From an uncultured Faecalibacterium sp. (GTDB taxonomy: Bacteria > Bacillota > Clostridia > Oscillospirales > Ruminococcaceae), in contig CAKTEF010000006.1 of the NCBI GenBank assembly GCA_934547065.1, forward strand, positions 1 to 64,000: a DNA stretch of 64,000 bases, read 5' to 3'. This document shows, one piece after another, positions 24,532-33,873 of the stretch. The notes beneath the pieces were generated by a model, which saw nothing but the letters and a program-made list of their open reading frames with translations, was not told the origin of the DNA and did no database searches. The translations under genes and the position numbers were made by a program. Numbering within the stretch: position 1 is the first letter of the stretch; each line of letters starts with the position of its first letter.

Positions 24532-25449
24532 ATGAATATTGCATCTGCTGTTATCCTCTGTACTGTCGTGGGCGCGATCGGTGCCATTATCCTGGTGCTG
24601 GCCGCAAAGTTCATGGCGGTGGAGGAAGATCCCCGAATTGAAGAAGTTGCCAACTGCCTGGCCGGTGCAAACTGCGGCGGCTGCGGCTACGCAGGCTGTG
24701 CAGACTACGCAAAGGCCGTGGTTATGGACGGTGTTGCCTGCGACAAGTGCGCTCCCGGCGGCCCCAAGGCTGCCGCTGCCATTGCCAAGATCATGGGCGG
24801 CGAGGCAAGCGCTGTGGAGAAAAAAGCCGTGGTCCAGTGCCAGGGCAGCTCCGAGCACTGCAAGCCCAGCTATGATTACAAGGGCATCCAGACCTGTGCG
24901 GCTGCGGCGGCTCTGTACGGCGGCCCCAAGACCTGCACCTTTGCCTGCATCGGCCTGGGCGACTGCACCAAGGTCTGTAAGTTCGATGCCATCCACATCG
25001 TGGACGGCGTTGCCAAGGTGGATAAGGACAAGTGTACCGGCTGTGGTGCCTGCGCCAACATCTGCCCCAAGCATGTCATCATGATCGACGCTGGCGGCCC
25101 CCGCAAGCCGGTGGTCATGTGCTCCAACCAGGACAAGGGCCCTGTGGCCATGAAAGCCTGCACCACCTCCTGCATTGCCTGCGGCATGTGCGAGCGGACC
25201 TGCAAGTTCGACGCGATCCATGTTGTGGACGGCGTGGCCCGTGTGGACTACGACAAGTGCAAGGGCTGCGGCATGTGCGCCCAGAAGTGCCCCAAGAAGA
25301 TCATCCTGTTCCCGCTGAAGGACGATCCCAATCCCCCGAAGCCGGTGGTGAAGCCCGCCGCTGCACCTGCCGCCCCGGCCGCAAAGCCGGAGGCCAAGGC
25401 TGAGGCACAGCCCGCAGAGGCTGAGCCCAAGCAGGAAAAGGCTGAATAA
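24532..25449 (+). CDS. rnfB: Rnf complex subunit B, ferredoxin-accepting
   Basis: A 305-residue subunit with an N-terminal membrane helix, then the motif ANCGGCGYAGCADYA for a 4Fe-4S cluster, and further ferredoxin-type clusters (CIGLGDCTKVCKFDAI, CTGCGACANICPK, CIACGMCERTCKFDAI, CKGCGMCAQKCPK). It takes electrons from reduced ferredoxin. The C-terminal 40 residues are a Pro/Ala/Lys/Glu-rich linker-like tail. Last gene of the operon. Confidence 0.95.
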   Translation: MNIASAVILCTVVGAIGAIILVLAAKFMAVEEDPRIEEVANCLAGANCGGCGYAGCADYAKAVVMDGVACDKCAPGGPKAAAAIAKIMGGEASAVEKKAVVQCQGSSEHCKPSYDYKGIQTCAAAAALYGGPKTCTFACIGLGDCTKVCKFDAIHIVDGVAKVDKDKCTGCGACANICPKHVIMIDAGGPRKPVVMCSNQDKGPVAMKACTTSCIACGMCERTCKFDAIHVVDGVARVDYDKCKGCGMCAQKCPKKIILFPLKDDPNPPKPVVKPAAAPAAPAAKPEAKAEAQPAEAEPKQEKAE

Positions 25450-25461
25450 ACAGTCCCTTTC

Positions 25462-25496
25462 AGGAGGGGCGGACGCTGTGTCCGCCCCTCCTTTTT
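25462..25496 (+). terminator. Terminator of the rnf operon
   Basis: Arms AGGAGGGGCGGAC and GTCCGCCCCTCCT, loop GCTGT, then a T-run. Confidence 0.9.
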
Positions 25497-25638
25497 GCTG
25501 CTCCGGGGCAGGTGTGGGAGTTTTTGCGGTCTTTTATAAAAAAATCCGGTAGGCAGGCGGGCGGAAATGTGCTTTAATGGAAGAAAAACGCCCCGGCAAA
25601 AAACCGGAGCGCTTGGAACGCAGGAAAAGAGGAATGTT

Positions 25639-26769
25639 ATGGAACAACAAAACACGCGCCTGCGCAACGCGGGATTCACCACCTTTTTCTTCAGCGGCAT
25701 CTGTGCCATTTCCAGCGGCGTGGTGGTGAGCCTGCTGCAGGAAAAATACGGTTTTGACTATGGCATGACCGGCACCCTGCTCTCGCTGATGAGCATTGGC
25801 AACCTGCTGGCCGGGTTTTTGACCGGGATCCTGCCGGGGATGCTGGGGCTCAAGCCCAGCGTTCTGCTGCTGACCATCGGTTACACGGCGGGGTATGCCA
25901 TCATGGGCTTTACCGGGGCCGAGATCCTGCTGGCACTGGCGTTTTTCCTGGTGGGCATTGCCAAGGGCAGCGTCATCAACGCCTGCACCATCCTGGTCAG
26001 CGACCATTCCGCTGACCGCACCCGCGGGATGAACCTGATGCACAGCTGCTACGCCTGCGGTGCGCTGCTCTGCCCGTTCCTGATCGCGGCAGCCGCGCGG
26101 GTGAGTGTGGCGCTGGCTGTGCTGGTGCTGGCAGCCCTGGGCGGCGTGCTCTGGCTGGTCTATCTGGCCACCCCGATGGCGGGAAACCAGAAAGAGCAAA
26201 AGACAGCCATTGACTGGAGCTTTTTGCGGCAGCCCCGGTTCTGGATGCTGACCGGCCTGCTGTTCTGCCAGAACGCCGCAGAACAAAGCGTGACCGGCTG
26301 GATGGTGACCTACTTCAAGGGCAGCGGCATCATTGCGGGCACACTGGCGGCTTACACCGTCACCGTAATGTGGGGAGCCACGCTGGCGGCCCGGCTGCTG
26401 ATCGCCTTTGTGTTCCCATTCAAGGCCCCGCGCAAGGCAATGGTGGGCATGGCGCTGACCTGCACGGTGTTCTATGTGGCCCTGATGCGGGCTCACGGCC
26501 AGTGGCCGGCCATCCTGCTGTTGTTTGCCTTTGCCTTTGCCATGGCGGGCATGAACCCCACGGCTGTGGCCAGCGCCGGAAAAATGACCAGCGTGACCAG
26601 CATGGGCATCCTGCTTCCCACCGCATCCAGCGGCGCCATCCTGATGCCGTGGGTCATTGGCCGCGTGGCCGAGCACGCCGGGCTGGCGGCCGGTATGGCA
26701 GCCAACATCGTGCCCTGTGTGGGCATGGTGGTGTTTGCCGTGCTTGTGGCTAGATTGCCGGAGGAATGA
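25639..26769 (+). CDS. MFS transporter
   Basis: A 376-residue membrane protein with about twelve hydrophobic segments and the MFS pattern of two six-helix halves. The N-terminal half contains SLMSIGNLLAGFLTGILPG and the second half MWGATLAARLLIAF. It resembles FucP/YfkF-like carriers with no recognisable substrate residue pattern. The ATG at 25639 is preceded by AGAGGA; in-frame codons upstream overlap the untranslated leader. Substrate unknown; neighbours give no clear hint. Confidence 0.75.
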   Translation: MEQQNTRLRNAGFTTFFFSGICAISSGVVVSLLQEKYGFDYGMTGTLLSLMSIGNLLAGFLTGILPGMLGLKPSVLLLTIGYTAGYAIMGFTGAEILLALAFFLVGIAKGSVINACTILVSDHSADRTRGMNLMHSCYACGALLCPFLIAAAARVSVALAVLVLAALGGVLWLVYLATPMAGNQKEQKTAIDWSFLRQPRFWMLTGLLFCQNAAEQSVTGWMVTYFKGSGIIAGTLAAYTVTVMWGATLAARLLIAFVFPFKAPRKAMVGMALTCTVFYVALMRAHGQWPAILLLFAFAFAMAGMNPTAVASAGKMTSVTSMGILLPTASSGAILMPWVIGRVAEHAGLAAGMAANIVPCVGMVVFAVLVARLPEE

Positions 26770-26786
26770 GAGCGATTGGCAGGGCG

Positions 26787-27152
26787 GCGGGGAGCTTTCC
26801 AACGGCTTATGGTTTCGGCCTGCGCTCCGGGAGCTTTCTCCGCGAACAGCCCGGAACCCACGGTTCCGCCCCAATACGCGATTCTCCGTATCGCGTATTG
26901 GGGCCCCACTTCCCGGACATTCGCCGGAGAAACTCCCCTCGCGCAGGCCAGGGCAGCAGTAGCTTTCCCAGCAGGACGGTGGGGAGTTTCCCAAAGCAAG
27001 TGTCCGGGGGCGGGACGCACTGCAACAACAGCGACCGCCGCCAGTGGCGGATATAGAGAGCTGTTGTTGGGGCCGCGGCCAGCAAGGCGCAAGCGTCAGC
27101 GCGCGGATGCTGGGTGCCGCAACCCGATATCACTTGCGTGGGAAAGCTCCCC
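26787..27152. repeat. 366-bp non-coding element with inverted ends
   Basis: The 408 bp between the MFS gene and queH hold no gene with a ribosome site. The segment is framed by GGGGAGCTTTCC (left) and GGAAAGCTCCCC (right, around 27140-27152), which extend imperfectly to about 20 bp. Inside is a perfect 14-bp palindrome, CCCCAATACGCGAT (26869-26882) and ATCGCGTATTGGGG (26890-26903), with loop TCTCCGT. Further GGGAGTTTCCC-like pieces recur. It looks like a mobile or structured element distinct from the TGTACAACCTCTC family. Confidence 0.55.
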
Positions 27153-27177
27153 AACGCCCTGTCGGAACAAGCGTTGG

Positions 27178-27798
27178 TTAAGTCCCGATCCCGCGCGCTT
27201 TGGCGCTGAACTCGCAGCCGCAGTAATCCTGGCGGTAGAGGTCGTACTCGGCCGAAAGCTGAAGCGAGCGCAGGTAGCCGTTGTGCTTTTTGAAGTCGGA
27301 AGGCAGGTGCTTTACCCCGAACTCAGCTTCCAGCTCCTGCCCGATGGCATTGATCCGGGCGGCATCTTTGTGGGGGCTGATGGACAGGGTCGTGGTGAAC
27401 CAATCAAAGCCGTGCTCCCTGGCGTACTGGGCAGCCCGGCGCATCCGCAGCCGGTAGCAGACGGTGCAGCGGCTGCCGCGCTCCGGTTCCTGTTCCAGGC
27501 CCTGCACGGCGGTGTAGAACTCCTGCGGGTTGTAGGGATCCTCCACCACGGTCACCCCCAGCGGGTGGGCTGCCGCCACAAAGCGTTCCAGTTCCTCGCC
27601 GCGGCGGCGGTATTCCTCCGCAGGCCAGGTGTTGGGGTTGTAGTAGAGGACCGTGATCTCAAAATAGGGGCACAGCTGTTCCAGCACCGCGCTGGAACAG
27701 GGCCCGCAGCAGGCGTGGAGCAGCAGCCTGGGCCGCTGACCGTCCAGAGTTTTCAACACTTCGTCCATCTGCTGTGCAAAATTCAACTGCTTTGACAT
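27178..27798 (-). CDS. queH: Epoxyqueuosine reductase QueH
   Basis: A 206-residue protein of the QueH (former DUF208) family, which reduces epoxyqueuosine to queuosine in tRNA without cobalamin. The conserved metal-cluster cysteines are seen in LLHACCGPCSSA near residue 30, RCTVCYRLRM near residue 110, and YRQDYCGCEFS near the C-terminus. The ATG at 27798 was chosen because AAAGGA fits it; an ATG three codons earlier overlaps that site. Transcribed alone, divergent from the DUF896 gene. Confidence 0.9.
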   Translation of the reverse strand: MSKQLNFAQQMDEVLKTLDGQRPRLLLHACCGPCSSAVLEQLCPYFEITVLYYNPNTWPAEEYRRRGEELERFVAAAHPLGVTVVEDPYNPQEFYTAVQGLEQEPERGSRCTVCYRLRMRRAAQYAREHGFDWFTTTLSISPHKDAARINAIGQELEAEFGVKHLPSDFKKHNGYLRSLQLSAEYDLYRQDYCGCEFSAKARGIGT

Positions 27799-27820
27799 AG
27801 GGACCATCCTTTGCTATACT

Positions 27821-27850
27821 TTTATAGCAGTTTGCGTTTTGAATGCACAA
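27821..27850 (-). promoter_or_regulatory. queH promoter
   Basis: On the minus strand TTGTGC (complement 27845-27850), 18 bp, TATAAA (complement 27821-27826). It overlaps an inverted repeat GCAGTTTGCG (27827-27836) / CGCAAACTGC (27859-27868), which could be an operator. Confidence 0.5.
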
Positions 27851-27937
27851 GCAGCATCCGCAAACTGCAGATCGCAAATATGCCGTTTCGATCGGCACTA
27901 TTTTTGAAAATTGCGATAGATAAAGTTTCGTCTTCGC

Positions 27938-28061
27938 ACAACCTCTCCGCTTCGCTGCGCTCAGCAGCTGCCCTCTCTTTGCCGCTCGCGCGACATCTCC
28001 CTCCGGCCGGAGAGAGTCTTTCCTGGCAGGGGAGATGCCGCGTCAGCGACAGAGAGGTTGT
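27938..28061. repeat. Palindromic intergenic repeat
   Basis: Ends ACAACCTCTC (27938-27947) and GAGAGGTTGT (28052-28061) match the inner element at 14371-14539. The inside holds CATCTCCCTCCGGCCGGAGAGAG and another hairpin. It fills most of the 319-bp gap between queH and the DUF896 gene. Confidence 0.7.
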
Positions 28062-28117
28062 ACGGAGGACGACTGAATCTATTATAGCATAACTTGAAAG
28101 AAAAGAGGAGAACCTCG

Positions 28118-28321
28118 ATGACAAACGAAAAAATTGCCCGCATCAATGAGCTGGCCAAAAAGAGCAAGACCACCGGCTTGACCGAGACCGAAAAGGCAGA
28201 GCAGCAGGCCCTGCGGCAGGAATACATCGCGGGTATCAAGTCCAGCCTGCGGGCCCAGCTGAACAATACCTCGATCCGGGAGCCGGACGGCACCATCCAC
28301 AAGCTGGCAAAGAAAGACTGA
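28118..28321 (+). CDS. DUF896 family small protein
   Basis: A 67-residue cytoplasmic protein beginning [17 protein letters not shown] and containing [18 protein letters not shown], the pattern of the DUF896/YnzC family of short helical-hairpin proteins found across Firmicutes. Role not established; Bacillus relatives belong to the SOS-linked yneA region, but there is no sign of that context here. AGAGGAGA precedes the ATG. Confidence 0.85.
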   Translation: MTNEKIARINELAKKSKTTGLTETEKAEQQALRQEYIAGIKSSLRAQLNNTSIREPDGTIHKLAKKD

Positions 28322-28375
28322 ACCGTCGGCCGGGCCCTGCGGCCCGGAGCGGCAGGGAGCATCCGGAAACCGTCA

Positions 28376-28429
28376 TAAAAAGGGAACATGGCTGCTTTCT
28401 GAAGAAAGTATGCCTTTCCCTCTTTTTTT
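28376..28429 (+). terminator. Probable terminator after the DUF896 gene
   Basis: AAAGGGAACATGGC and GTATGCCTTTCCCT can form an imperfect stem, followed by seven T. The 140 bp from there to purA include TATACT (28447-28452) without a convincing -35. Confidence 0.55.
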
Positions 28430-28568
28430 GTCCGCGCAATCGTGCTATACTGTAACTGTATCGGTGTGAGCAGCAGCTCATGCAGGCACAGATTCCCAAG
28501 GTGGCGTATCCCGTGCAGGGTGCACGGAAAAGGCTGTCTTTTGTAAAATGATAAAGAGGTCATTTATT

Positions 28569-29861
28569 ATGCTTACTGCAATTACGGGTATCAACTGGGG
28601 CGATGAGGGCAAGGGCCGCATGGTCGATCTGATCAGCCAGGAGTATGACATCGTTGCACGGTATCAGGGCGGCAACAACGCAGGCCACACGGTGAAAAAC
28701 GAGCGCGGCAAGTTCGTGTTGAACCTGCTGCCCTCCGGCATCCTGCGCCCCAATGTTGTCTGCGTGATGGGCAACGGTATGGTCATTGATCCCCACCACC
28801 TGGACGGCGAGATCAACAAGCTGCGTGAGCAGGGCGTTGAGATCAGCCCCAAGAATCTGAAGATCTCTGACCGCGCTACCATCACCATGCCGTACCATGT
28901 GGAACAGGACGGCCTGGAAGAAGCCCGCCTGTCCAAGACCGGCGCACAGTTCGGCTCCACCAAGCGCGGCATCGCTTACGCTTACGGCGATAAGTACATG
29001 AAAAAGACCCTGCGCATGGGCGATCTGCTCCACCTGGACGACTCGGTGAAGAAGCGTCTGATTACCATGGTGGACTCCAAGAACCTGGTCATGGAAGGCA
29101 GCTACAACGCCGCGCCCATCAGCGTGGACGAAATGTGGAGCTGGCTTGAAAAATATGCCGCCATCTTCAAGGATTACATCTGCGACGCGGGCCAGTACCT
29201 GGCCGATGCCGATGCTGCGGGCAAAAAGGTGTTGTTTGAGGCCCAGCTGGGCGCTCTGCGCGACATCGACTTTGGCATCTACCCCTACACCACTTCTTCC
29301 AACGTCATTGGCGCGTATGCACCCATCGGCGCTGGCATCCCCGGCCACAAGCTGACCAACTCCATCGGCGTGATGAAAGCCTACTCCTCCTGCGTGGGCG
29401 ACGGCCCGTTCACCACGGAGCTGGCCATGACCGAGGAGGAAAAGCACGCTCTGCGTGAGGCTGGCCACGAGTATGGCGCTGCCACCGGCCGTCCCCGCCG
29501 TGTAGGCCCTGTGGATCTGGTGGCAAGCCGCTACGGCGTGTTCTGCCAGGGCTGCGATGAGGTGGCCCTGACCCTGCTGGATGTGCTGGACTACATGGAA
29601 ACGATCCCCGTGGTCACCGCTTACAAGCTGACCGACGGCACCACCACCACCCGCTTCCCCATGGGCGAGGCACTGGATACCGCACAGCCTGTGGTGGAGC
29701 ATCTGCCCGGCTGGCACTGCGATATCACCGCAGCCCGCAAGTGGGAGGATCTGCCCAAGGAAGCACAGGCCTATGTGGAATACCTGGAAAAGGCCATTGG
29801 CTGCAAGATCGGCTACATCTCGGTGGGCGCTGAGCGCGAAGCCTACATCCGCCGCGTCTGA
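28569..29861 (+). CDS. purA: Adenylosuccinate synthetase
   Basis: A 430-residue enzyme of purine synthesis that joins IMP and aspartate using GTP. Visible signatures are the P-loop-like NWGDEGKGRMVD at the N-terminus, GGNNAGHTV with the catalytic His, and VGPVDLVASRYG toward the C-terminus. Length is normal for the family. The ATG at 28569 follows AAAGAGGT; an upstream in-frame ATG at 28548 has no ribosome site. The DegV gene follows after 40 bp without a terminator. Confidence 0.95.
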   Translation: MLTAITGINWGDEGKGRMVDLISQEYDIVARYQGGNNAGHTVKNERGKFVLNLLPSGILRPNVVCVMGNGMVIDPHHLDGEINKLREQGVEISPKNLKISDRATITMPYHVEQDGLEEARLSKTGAQFGSTKRGIAYAYGDKYMKKTLRMGDLLHLDDSVKKRLITMVDSKNLVMEGSYNAAPISVDEMWSWLEKYAAIFKDYICDAGQYLADADAAGKKVLFEAQLGALRDIDFGIYPYTTSSNVIGAYAPIGAGIPGHKLTNSIGVMKAYSSCVGDGPFTTELAMTEEEKHALREAGHEYGAATGRPRRVGPVDLVASRYGVFCQGCDEVALTLLDVLDYMETIPVVTAYKLTDGTTTTRFPMGEALDTAQPVVEHLPGWHCDITAARKWEDLPKEAQAYVEYLEKAIGCKIGYISVGAEREAYIRRV

Positions 29862-29901
29862 TCGGCCGCCTGCCCACCGCGATTGAAAAGGAAGCGTCAC
29901 T

Positions 29902-30801
29902 ATGTTTGATATCATCACCGACAGCGCTTGCGACCTGACCCCGGAAACAGCGGAAAAGCTTGGGATCGAGGTCATTCCGTTCTATGTTTCGCTGGATGGC
30001 GAACATTACCGCCGCGAGGGCAAGGAGATCGCCGTGCGGGAGTTTTACCAGTTCATGGTGGATAACCCCTCGGCCTACCCCAAGACCAGCCTGCCCTCGC
30101 TGGAAGATTTTGAAACGGCGTTCCGTGCCCATGCCCAGGCGGGCCGTCCGGTGCTCTGCCTGTGCTTCACCAGTAAGATGAGCGGCTGCGTGGGCAGCGC
30201 CCGCAATGCCCGCGAACTGGTGCTGGAAGATTTCCCGGAGGCCCGCATCGAGGTGATCGATACCGCTGCGGCTACGGTGACGGAATCCATCGTGGTGGAA
30301 AACGCGGTGGCCATGCGCGACGCAGGCTGCTCGCTGGACGAGGCTGTGACCTGGCTGGAAGCCGAAAAGGCAACGAACCAGATCTTTTTTACCGTGGGCA
30401 ACCTGGATTACCTGATCAAGGGCGGCCGCATCGGCAAGGTGACGGGCCGTGCCGCCAACATGCTGGGCATCAAGCCCATGATCCTGTTCAAGGAGGGCGA
30501 GATCTTCTCGGCCGGTGTGGCCCGCGGGCGGCAAAAGAGCTTTGAAAAGGCGCTGGAGCTGCTGAAAGGCTACCTGGACACCCACAACGGCACCCCGGAT
30601 GATTACTGCATCACGGTGGGATACGGCTATGACGAGGAGGAGGGCAAGCGCCTGTGGATGCAGACCCGCGCGGCCCTGCGCGCCAAGTACCCCACCTGCG
30701 CCTGTGAGGTGGGCCTGCTGCAGATCGGCTGCACCATTGCAGTACACACCGGTCCCTATGCCCTGGGCATGGGTGTCATGCGCCGCTGGAAAAAGCAGTA
30801 A
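29902..30801 (+). CDS. DegV family fatty-acid-binding protein
   Basis: A 299-residue protein of the DegV/FakB family. It begins MFDIITDSACDLTPETAEKLGIEVIPFYVSLDG, with the typical TDSA and a central PKTSLPSLEDF segment where the Ser/Thr contacts the bound fatty acid carboxylate. A second domain has GGRIGKVTGRAANMLGIKPM. FakB proteins present fatty acids to the FakA kinase for phospholipid synthesis. FakA is not in the window. Ribosome site AAGGAAG. Confidence 0.85.
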   Translation: MFDIITDSACDLTPETAEKLGIEVIPFYVSLDGEHYRREGKEIAVREFYQFMVDNPSAYPKTSLPSLEDFETAFRAHAQAGRPVLCLCFTSKMSGCVGSARNARELVLEDFPEARIEVIDTAAATVTESIVVENAVAMRDAGCSLDEAVTWLEAEKATNQIFFTVGNLDYLIKGGRIGKVTGRAANMLGIKPMILFKEGEIFSAGVARGRQKSFEKALELLKGYLDTHNGTPDDYCITVGYGYDEEEGKRLWMQTRAALRAKYPTCACEVGLLQIGCTIAVHTGPYALGMGVMRRWKKQ

Positions 30802-30822
30802 CATCAGATCCATAAAACCGGA

Positions 30823-30859
30823 AAAACTCTGATCCCTTCAACGGGGGTCGGAGTTTTTT
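30823..30859 (+). terminator. Terminator after degV
   Basis: Arms AAAACTCTGATCCC and GGGGTCGGAGTTTT (one wobble/mismatch), loop TTCAACG, then T-run. Confidence 0.85.
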
Positions 30860-31121
30860 GTTTTTTTGCGAAATTGGTGCAGCAACCATGAAAGATCGGA
30901 ACAAAGATAGAAATAGAATTGCTTTTTGGGATAATCTGTACGAATATTTCAAATCGGAGAAAAAATGAAAGATAGAAAGGAAAATCCCCGGAATCGGGTG
31001 GCTGTATCACCAAAACCCGAAGCGAAACGGCGCTGAAGAATGCGTGGAAACAACGAAAAAACGTAGGATTGCACAACAAAAGCAAGGAAATGGGAAAGCC
31101 ATAAACTGATAAATTCTCCCA
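30860..31121. other. AT-rich intergenic stretch, no convincing gene
   Basis: This stretch is clearly lower in GC than its flanks. Two tiny overlapping frames can be read on the plus strand (starts at 30889 and 30965, 26 and 23 codons, both beginning MKDR); only the second has a plausible ribosome site (CGGAGAAAA). Their charged compositions resemble no known peptide, and I do not call them genes. The stretch may be an upstream control region for the pilus operon. Confidence 0.4.
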
Positions 31122-31150
31122 TTGAAAAGCGTGGACCTGCATGCTATAAT
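31122..31150 (+). promoter_or_regulatory. Pilus operon promoter
   Basis: TTGAAA (31122-31127), 17 bp, TATAAT (31145-31150): the best -10 of the window. The leader to the first GTG is about 65 nt. No homopolymer or obvious operator is present. Confidence 0.75.
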
Positions 31151-31221
31151 AAGGCCATAAGAAATGCATGGCAAATTTATCCTGAAAAAGATAAAATATC
31201 CAAAGGCGGGAGGGGTCCACA

Positions 31222-33861
31222 GTGCGGGGAAACCATTGTGTGGGTCGGCGTTATGTGAATCATCATCGGCTGGCAAAGCGTGTGTCGGCGTTTGGCCTGG
31301 CGCTGGCGGTCGTCTGCGGCTGCCTGACACCGGTGTTTGCGTCCCAGCCGGAGCCTGCGGCGGCAAAGGACACAGCCGGGGCTGCGGCCATGGATGGCGG
31401 GATCGCCCTGCCGGTGGCGGACGGCAGTGTGGCTGTGGAGGACGGCGGCACCGTGACCCAGCCGACCGTCACCGCCCGGACCGATGCCGATGGCAATTTC
31501 GTGACGGAATATGACTGGGGCGATTCCCAGACCGTGTGGAACGACGAGGAGGCTGTGGTCTCGCAGCCGGAGCAGGGCATGGACGAGCCGGACCCTGCGT
31601 TCGGGGAGTCTACGGTGACCTACCGCTTCTGGCTGGACCGGCCGGATGCGTACACGCTGGAACAGCTGGCGCTGGATGCGGAAGCCGCCGGCCTGACCGA
31701 GACGGAGTATCTGGTGCAGCTCGGCTCCGGCAAGCAGCTCCCGCTGTACCACATCGACACCATTGCCGACACGGCCTATATCGGCGAGCATCCCTTTGAC
31801 CAGCCCACCGCGCAGGACGATCCGGAGGGTCTGGGCCGGATCTTTGCGGGCTGGTATACGGTGGACGATCTGGGCATCGAGTTGGAGTTCGACCCGGAAG
31901 ATGCTTCTTATAAAGCGTCTTCGGACGTGGTAGATGTCTACGCCAGGTGGACAGACCCGGAACAGCCCAAAGAGGACCCCTGGGACGAAACGAAGGACGA
32001 CCCGGAAGGGGATGACGAAACAGCGCAAAAGACCGTTGACCTGATGGCATCGGCTCCGATCCTGAACAAGACCGCAACGGCCTCGGTGACCGTGCAGGGC
32101 CTGCCCGGAACCGCCAAAACGCTGAACGTGTTTGAGCTGGACGATGCCGCCATGGAAGCCTTTGGCGAAGCGTATCAGAAAACGCTGAACGGTGCGGGCG
32201 GCCTGACCCCGCTGTTCGGGCTGGAGATCGCCCCGCAGGATGCCAACGGCGTTCCCGTTCAGCCGGACGGCCCCGTGACCGTGACCATCACCGGCCTGGA
32301 CGGGCTGGAGCTTTCGGCTGTGGGCGGCCTGAACGTCCTGCACCAGACCACCGACGGCGTGGAAACGCTGGATGCCCGCTGCGGCAGCGGCAGCCTGAGC
32401 TTTGAGACCACCGGCTTCTCGCCCTTTGTGCTGGCCGCAGGGGCGGAGGAACGCATCGATACGGCGCAGATCACCCAGACCGGGAAGTTGGTGGCGGGCG
32501 AAACCGTTACCCTGACCAGCGATCGCTATGCGGGTGGGTGGTACAATACAACGGCTCATACCTGGACTTCCAGCGATGAGAGCGTTGCGGAAGTCCGCTG
32601 GTACAGCAACGGAGAGACGGATACCTATTATATGGCGACGGTTCGTGCGATCAAGCCCGGCACGGCAACGATCAAGCACTTTTATAACGGGCAGCTGCAA
32701 GATACGTTCGAGATCGAAGTGACCAAGGGCCCGGAGGGGAACGGCGCATGGGTCTACCTGTACGCAAAGGTCTACGGAGATACCAGCGGCCTGACCCTGA
32801 ATGCGCACGACTACTTTACCATTGGCAAAGTGTGGGTGCCCTCGATGGATGACGAGACGACCGCATTGCAGAAGATCAACCATGGCAGCCACTATGATGA
32901 AAGCTCGACCGGTGCGGGGAGAAGCTACTATGATACGGTTCTGAACTACATCAAGAGCCGCCCGGATCAGGTGATCCGGTACGAGCAGAACAGCAAGGTG
33001 CTTTTGGACTCCCTGACCTGGACGGGAAGCAAGAACAACACACAGTTCGGCCTGGTCATCGGAAGCGGTGCAGATACCTATGTGCCAAACTGGCATCATG
33101 ATACCTGGCATCTGGACGGCTACATCGACGGCAGCGAGCTGGGCGAAGTAACGGTCAACTACTATATCGAGGGCACGACCACCAAACTGAAAGACAGCGA
33201 AAACATCAAGGGCAGCATCGGCCAGCGGGTGGAAGCCAAGACCTATGCGGAGCTTTATCCCAAATTGACGGATGACCGGGACGGCAGAACCTACGGTTAC
33301 GTCTATGCAAACCCCGAATCCTGTACCATCGTGCATGGGAAATGCGGCGAGATCAACCTGTATTACCGCATTGCTTCCAACGATGTGACCGTTGCAAAGA
33401 TCGTCACCGGCGGATGGGGCGGCGGAGACACCGAGTTCCGCTTTACCATTACCATTGACGGCGCAGTGCCGCCGGACTCCCTTGCCACGGCCTTGTCGGA
33501 CAGCAGCAAGGCGGCGTATCTGGGCAGCGGTGTGTTCACCCTGAAAGACGGCGGAAGCATCACGTTCAAGAACCTGCCGGTGGGAGCCAGAGTGGAAGTG
33601 GCGGAGCAGGACCCCGGCGGGAACTACACCACCAGCTGGACCCTGGACGGCGGCGAGGACGAGGGCGATGGCCGCACGGCGGTGATCGCATCGGTGGCAG
33701 ACACCGGCAGCCGCCTGACCTTTACCAACTACCGTGAATTTTCTCCCGACACCGGCGTGATCCCGGATACGCTGCCGTATCTGCAGATTCTGGCCGCTGC
33801 GGCGGGCGGCGGTGCGCTGCGGCTCCTGCGCAAGCGCCGCAGCAAAGACGACGATGCGTAA
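31222..33861 (+). CDS. Large sortase-anchored pilus tip adhesin-like protein
   Basis: An 879-residue exported surface protein. GTG start with GGGAGGGG seven bases upstream; signal peptide ends about residue 40. Seen in order: a YRFWLDRPDAY segment and an InlB-like GWYT...VYARW repeat (about 135-245), an Asp/Glu-rich linker, a ZU5-like region (about 270-415), a Big-type Ig domain (about 420-510), a large middle domain, a DUF5979-like beta domain (about 715-840), then SPDTG, a hydrophobic helix and KRRSK tail. First gene of a pilus operon, in the position of the streptococcal tip protein Cpa. Ligand unknown. Confidence 0.75.
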   Translation: MRGNHCVGRRYVNHHRLAKRVSAFGLALAVVCGCLTPVFASQPEPAAAKDTAGAAAMDGGIALPVADGSVAVEDGGTVTQPTVTARTDADGNFVTEYDWGDSQTVWNDEEAVVSQPEQGMDEPDPAFGESTVTYRFWLDRPDAYTLEQLALDAEAAGLTETEYLVQLGSGKQLPLYHIDTIADTAYIGEHPFDQPTAQDDPEGLGRIFAGWYTVDDLGIELEFDPEDASYKASSDVVDVYARWTDPEQPKEDPWDETKDDPEGDDETAQKTVDLMASAPILNKTATASVTVQGLPGTAKTLNVFELDDAAMEAFGEAYQKTLNGAGGLTPLFGLEIAPQDANGVPVQPDGPVTVTITGLDGLELSAVGGLNVLHQTTDGVETLDARCGSGSLSFETTGFSPFVLAAGAEERIDTAQITQTGKLVAGETVTLTSDRYAGGWYNTTAHTWTSSDESVAEVRWYSNGETDTYYMATVRAIKPGTATIKHFYNGQLQDTFEIEVTKGPEGNGAWVYLYAKVYGDTSGLTLNAHDYFTIGKVWVPSMDDETTALQKINHGSHYDESSTGAGRSYYDTVLNYIKSRPDQVIRYEQNSKVLLDSLTWTGSKNNTQFGLVIGSGADTYVPNWHHDTWHLDGYIDGSELGEVTVNYYIEGTTTKLKDSENIKGSIGQRVEAKTYAELYPKLTDDRDGRTYGYVYANPESCTIVHGKCGEINLYYRIASNDVTVAKIVTGGWGGGDTEFRFTITIDGAVPPDSLATALSDSSKAAYLGSGVFTLKDGGSITFKNLPVGARVEVAEQDPGGNYTTSWTLDGGEDEGDGRTAVIASVADTGSRLTFTNYREFSPDTGVIPDTLPYLQILAAAAGGGALRLLRKRRSKDDDA

Positions 33862-33873
33862 GGGGGCGGCAGG

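Noticed and set aside
28062..28086. Promoter for the DUF896 gene made of TTGTAC and TATAGC
   Set aside because: The spacer is 19 bp and the -35 is the end of the palindromic repeat. Not convincing without transcript data.
28440..28568. Purine riboswitch before purA
   Set aside because: The leader contains small hairpins but not the three-way junction with conserved loop bases of the purine aptamer.
30889..31037. Two overlapping mini-frames starting MKDR upstream of the pilus operon
   Set aside because: They are 26 and 23 codons, highly charged, and only one has a weak ribosome site. AT-rich sequence produces such frames easily.
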